Assembly (NCBI GenBank): GCA_964605705.1
Contig: CAZSDW010000010.1
Span: 39,005 to 103,004, forward strand
Source of the DNA: CAZSDW01 sp964605705
GTDB lineage: Bacteria > Fidelibacterota > UBA2242
Length of the DNA: 64,000 nucleotides
Direction of reading: 5' to 3'
This document shows, one piece after another, positions 63,926 through 64,000 of the stretch. The notes under the pieces are model-generated. The model was not told the DNA's origin, searched no databases, and saw nothing but the letters and a program-made list of their open reading frames with translations. A program made the translations under genes and the position numbers. The first letter of the stretch is position 1, and the number at the start of each line of letters is the position of its first letter.

Positions 63926-64000
63926 TTACCCGGTAATGTTCTGGTCATCATATTTCACTTGCAACTTTTTAAGTTCGACTTTTAACTCATTCACAATATT
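63926..64000 (-). CDS. C-terminal end of a probable sulfatase (starts beyond window)
   Basis: Only the last 24 codons are in the window, reading NELKVELKKLQVKYDDQNITG before a TAA at 63928-63926. The helix-rich pattern of alternating Leu and Lys, ending in a Tyr-Asp/Arg-Asp, is how many family S1 sulfatases end. The adjacent sulfatase-maturating enzyme, 5 bp downstream, strongly supports the call, but the fragment alone is too short for certainty. Confidence 0.5.
   Translation of the reverse strand, partial: NIVNELKVELKKLQVKYDDQNITG

Noticed and set aside
1..64000. tRNA, rRNA or riboswitch genes
   Set aside because: No cloverleaf, rRNA segment or known riboswitch motif was recognised by eye; short or diverged ones could be missed.

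Overview
The window looks like a chromosome segment from an uncultured or poorly studied member of the FCB group (Bacteroidota, Ignavibacteria, Calditrichota, KSB1 or Marinimicrobia-like). The evidence is two secreted proteins ending in PNPFNP-type sorting domains (type IX secretion, T9SS), a probable PorD/DUF4835 protein, DUF2723, DUF4139 and head-GIN proteins, a bacterial V-type ATPase operon carrying DUF2764, weak Shine-Dalgarno signals and several TTG starts. No rRNA or tRNA gene was recognised, so the assignment rests on gene content only.

Layout. 0-3.8 kb (minus): 5' part of a V-type ATPase operon in the order E, DUF2764, A, B, running off the left edge. 4.1-6.1 kb (plus): an AT-rich accessory patch with an AbiE type IV toxin-antitoxin pair. 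It has a clear palindromic operator, and the toxin gene is broken by one extra base. 6.2-8.4 kb: fabF, then an unexplained array of TCGC motifs spaced 20-21 bp apart, then a 5'-truncated T9SS cargo gene. 8.9-13 kb: a B12-binding-type radical SAM enzyme, an LPP20-like exported protein and a PorD-like protein. 13-25.1 kb (minus): a tight run of eight genes, transcribed K+ channel, cyclic-nucleotide-binding protein, valS, DUF4139, recG, DUF1844, DUF2723 membrane glycosyltransferase, GT2. 25.4-28.6 kb: a PlsC acyltransferase, a hairpin repeat, an exported protein and a patatin phospholipase.

28.9-54.4 kb (plus) is the most unusual part, a sensory cluster of about 25 kb with roughly 36 PAS domains. 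It holds a PAS/Cys-motif protein, a 14-PAS protein with no output domain, a CheB-CheR-PAS fusion, a 9-PAS NarX-type histidine kinase, a NarL-type regulator, one normal and one degenerate single receiver, an 8-PAS protein without output domain (split by a homopolymer frameshift), a PocR-domain histidine kinase, two Rcp1-like receivers, a REC-GAF-PAS-GAF-PAS-kinase-REC hybrid, and a receiver fused to the same Cys motif as the first protein. Two copies of a ~220-bp element with terminal inverted repeats lie in opposite orientation on either side of the CheB-CheR/kinase pair. One of them appears to supply the last codons of the 14-PAS gene. I infer that the PAS-only proteins act as input scaffolds for separately encoded kinases.

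54.4-64 kb (mostly minus): a lipoprotein with a CBM9-like domain, a head-GIN protein, an amidase, a small lipoprotein, a 52-residue exported peptide, a 1057-residue modular sialate O-acetylesterase with a T9SS tail, a 51-residue membrane peptide on the plus strand, and an anaerobic sulfatase-maturating enzyme directly downstream of the last codons of a probable sulfatase. The esterase and the sulfatase pair suggest use of decorated (acetylated or sulfated) polysaccharides.
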